Assembly (NCBI RefSeq): GCF_051172195.1
Contig: NZ_JBPJAQ010000003.1
Coordinates: 558,001 to 622,000, forward strand
Length of the DNA stretch: 64,000 nt
Reading direction: 5' to 3'
Source of the DNA: Paludibaculum fermentans_A
GTDB lineage: Bacteria; Acidobacteriota; Terriglobia; Bryobacterales; Bryobacteraceae
Under the pieces are notes generated by a model that was not told the origin of the DNA, made no database searches, and saw nothing but the letters and a program-made list of their open reading frames with translations. Made by a program: the position numbers and the translations under genes. Below, piece by piece: positions 62,262 to 64,000 of the stretch (the stretch's first letter is position 1; every line of letters starts with the position of its first letter).

Positions 62262-64000
62262 TCAACCATCGGCTCTCTTACTCTTGGTAGTATCTCCCAA
62301 TCCGCCAGTCTGTCGTGGCGTCGCGCCAGCTTCCTCGTAGACTACACCAATGACTTGGCGCGCGTATGCCATCACTGGCACACCTGAGAACCGCCCACCG
62401 TGGTCTTCGGTTGCGACAATCTCCGAGGCCCCAAGCCCGCCAATAGATTCGAACATTCGCAAGGGAGCCATGGATTTAGGCAACTGCGGTCCCACGCGCT
62501 TGAATATGCCACTGCCATCATCGAGGGTTAGTGCCACGAGTTTCCCCTCATACCCATCTAGTTCAGCGGGCATGATGCGGGGACCTCCAAGCACCAACTG
62601 ACGCGGAAGTGCGAGGGGCAGCGCACTATCGTCGCGTACGCGGTATGCAATGGAAACCTGTGCAAGGATGCTAGCCTGATCTAGCTGCACCGCATCCTGC
62701 TTCTCTTGTGGCGGATACATATCTTCAAACAAGACCCCGACAATGCGGTGAATCCGTACGGCGAAAGAGTCCACGACGAGGGTCGGTGGGTTCTTCCGTG
62801 GGTTTGGGTTCTCAGCGGCAAGCGACACGGTCCCTCCATTTGCGGATCGCAGCAGCCGCCGCGCGTAGATCTTTTTGTCGATCAGGGCAATGACGAGGTT
62901 GCGATCGTTGCCCGGCTTTGCGTCACGCTCAACTACAACCAGTGAGCCGCGTGGCGCCGCGAAGCCCAGATGCTCGCACTTAAGGTAGAAGAACGTCTTG
63001 TCTTCGAACCAGGTGCTCTGGAAGTCCGCATCTTCGCAGTCTTGCGCCTCCCCTCCGGGGCATCGGCCCGAAAAAGCGGCTAGGTCGGGATAAACTTTCA
63101 CACTGAATGTGGGATATATACTCTCCGGGAGCGTAATTACCTTGGCAACTGCTTCTGGTCCAGGTTCTCGCCACCGCCAACGCCGGAATTCCTCATGAAG
63201 CGCTTCGGTAGTCCTCCGAAGCCGCTTCAGATCTTCCTGCACGAGAAACACCTCGTTCGGGGTGATGTTGGCCTTGTTGTGGTGCGCTTTGTTCAGCAGT
63301 AAGAGGCACGCGGCATCCTGGGCTAGTGCCTGATCGCGGCAGAAATCTACAATGAGCGGGATTCGAAACAAATCGTTCGGTGGAGAGTTGACAAGGCGGC
63401 GCAACCGCGCGAGATGGTCGGCTAAGGTCGGGGCCTTCGTCGGAGCCGAATATGCTGGGTAGGTGGGATCGTCAAATAGGTCGGCGAGTCTAGCCTCAAT
63501 GAACACCCGAGCTTCGGACACGTAATCTTGTGCGATGGCCGTGACATCTGGATTGTTCTCGAACTCGGTCCTTTTCTCATCTAGAGCTTCGACGGTAGGG
63601 GAAGTTGCAATCGTGGACCTTCCGCTATTAACGGGGTGAACGCTGCGATGCTCGATCTTACTATGCCTGCGTGCCTCAGCGACCGCCATTCTCGCGAACC
63701 GTTGGTCGTGAGTGGTAACAAAAATCTGCGCGCCAACTTCGACGAGTTCCGGGAGCGAACGTGCCAGGCGATCTAAATTGTGGTCGTCTAGCAGTTCCTG
63801 AGGGTCGTCCAACAGAAGAATCTGTAAACCGCCGCGTTCTCTGAGTACGTACTCCCAGAACGCTAGGAAGAAACCCATGAGGCTCGCCCTGAGTGCTGAC
63901 GAGTTCGAAATATGCTGCGCAGGGGCCAGAGTCCCAGAGGAGCCCACCAAGATGTTCACCGTGCCCTTCGAGTCCATCTCCGTGCCAAGGAGCGAATGGC
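62262..64000 (-). CDS. SMC/RecF-like ATPase C-terminus fused to a degenerate LexA/S24-like domain (partial)
   Basis: The frame is open to the window edge, so the N-terminus with Walker A is missing. Numbering from Met at 63977: an ABC-type signature region (ISNSSALRASLMGFFLAF, 23-40), Walker B LQILLLDDPQELLDD (51-65) and the H-loop TTHD (88-91) show the C-terminal lobe of an SMC-like ATPase. Residues about 325-418 read like an S24/LexA peptidase fold (FYLKCEHLGFAAPRGSLVVVE, NLVIALIDKKIYARRLL, VSLAAENPN, IVGVLFE). However, the nucleophile Ser position is Leu and the general-base Lys is Arg, so it should not cleave. Lower GC than adjoining genes suggests transfer. It may be a defence or repair ATPase; this is inference. 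Confidence 0.6.
   Translation of the reverse strand, partial: HSLLGTEMDSKGTVNILVGSSGTLAPAQHISNSSALRASLMGFFLAFWEYVLRERGGLQILLLDDPQELLDDHNLDRLARSLPELVEVGAQIFVTTHDQRFARMAVAEARRHSKIEHRSVHPVNSGRSTIATSPTVEALDEKRTEFENNPDVTAIAQDYVSEARVFIEARLADLFDDPTYPAYSAPTKAPTLADHLARLRRLVNSPPNDLFRIPLIVDFCRDQALAQDAACLLLLNKAHHNKANITPNEVFLVQEDLKRLRRTTEALHEEFRRWRWREPGPEAVAKVITLPESIYPTFSVKVYPDLAAFSGRCPGGEAQDCEDADFQSTWFEDKTFFYLKCEHLGFAAPRGSLVVVERDAKPGNDRNLVIALIDKKIYARRLLRSANGGTVSLAAENPNPRKNPPTLVVDSFAVRIHRIVGVLFEDMYPPQEKQDAVQLDQASILAQVSIAYRVRDDSALPLALPRQLVLGGPRIMPAELDGYEGKLVALTLDDGSGIFKRVGPQLPKSMAPLRMFESIGGLGASEIVATEDHGGRFSGVPVMAYARQVIGVVYEEAGATPRQTGGLGDTTKSKRADG

Overview
The window looks like chromosomal DNA of a high-GC member of the Acidobacteriota, most likely Bryobacterales (Solibacter/Paludibaculum type). 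The clues are family content rather than any marker gene: Oar-like TonB-dependent receptors with an N-terminal carboxypeptidase-regulatory domain, ADOP-type MacB/FtsX permeases (one next to PadR), ECF sigma factors next to Ser/Thr kinases with TPR tails, several exported Gfo/Idh/MocA oxidoreductases, and a propeller protein with a TIGR03437-like C-terminal segment. I found no rRNA, tRNA or CRISPR array.

Layout. 1-7.3 kb: partial ROK sugar kinase, exported prolyl oligopeptidase, a candidate small RNA (3240-3380), a CadC-like TolB/TPR protein, a membrane acyltransferase and an unknown protein. 7.3-12.2 kb: propeller protein, Gfo/Idh plus sugar isomerase pair, PAP2 phosphatase. 12.2-17.8 kb: a compact minus-strand operon of ECF sigma factor, Ser/Thr kinase, a 13-residue-repeat protein and an O-GlcNAc-transferase-like glycosyltransferase. 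18.2-29.5 kb: carbohydrate island with Gfo/Idh, ROK repressor, TonB receptor with a well-formed promoter and operator, a large (alpha/alpha)-toroid plus propeller protein, and another Gfo/Idh. 29.7-38.4 kb: housekeeping ileS, a Gfo/Idh, then a four-gene operon (DUF1844, MBL hydrolase, ribF, esterase). 38.5-42.2 kb: PadR/ADOP pair and a PIG-L deacetylase. 42.4-47.3 kb: sulfur cluster (sulfite-oxidase-like enzyme, peroxiredoxin, persulfide dioxygenase-rhodanese) followed by a putative cholera/pertussis-type ADP-ribosyltransferase. 47.5-52.5 kb: a second ECF sigma/giant kinase-TPR module. 52.6-58.2 kb: AraC regulator and three aldo/keto reductases with a YncE-like propeller. 58.2-59.5 kb: tandem repeats and a tiny membrane ORF. 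59.6-64 kb: a second ADOP permease and, in base composition unlike its neighbours, a truncated SMC/ABC-like ATPase fused to a degenerate LexA/S24-like domain.

The most promising undescribed items are the sigma/kinase/repeat-protein/OGT operon, in which the repeat protein looks like a ready-made substrate for both modifying enzymes; the ADP-ribosyltransferase with all three catalytic motifs; the three-hairpin candidate sRNA with C-rich loops; and the ATPase-S24 fusion at the right edge. All functions are read from motifs and context. No database search was possible.
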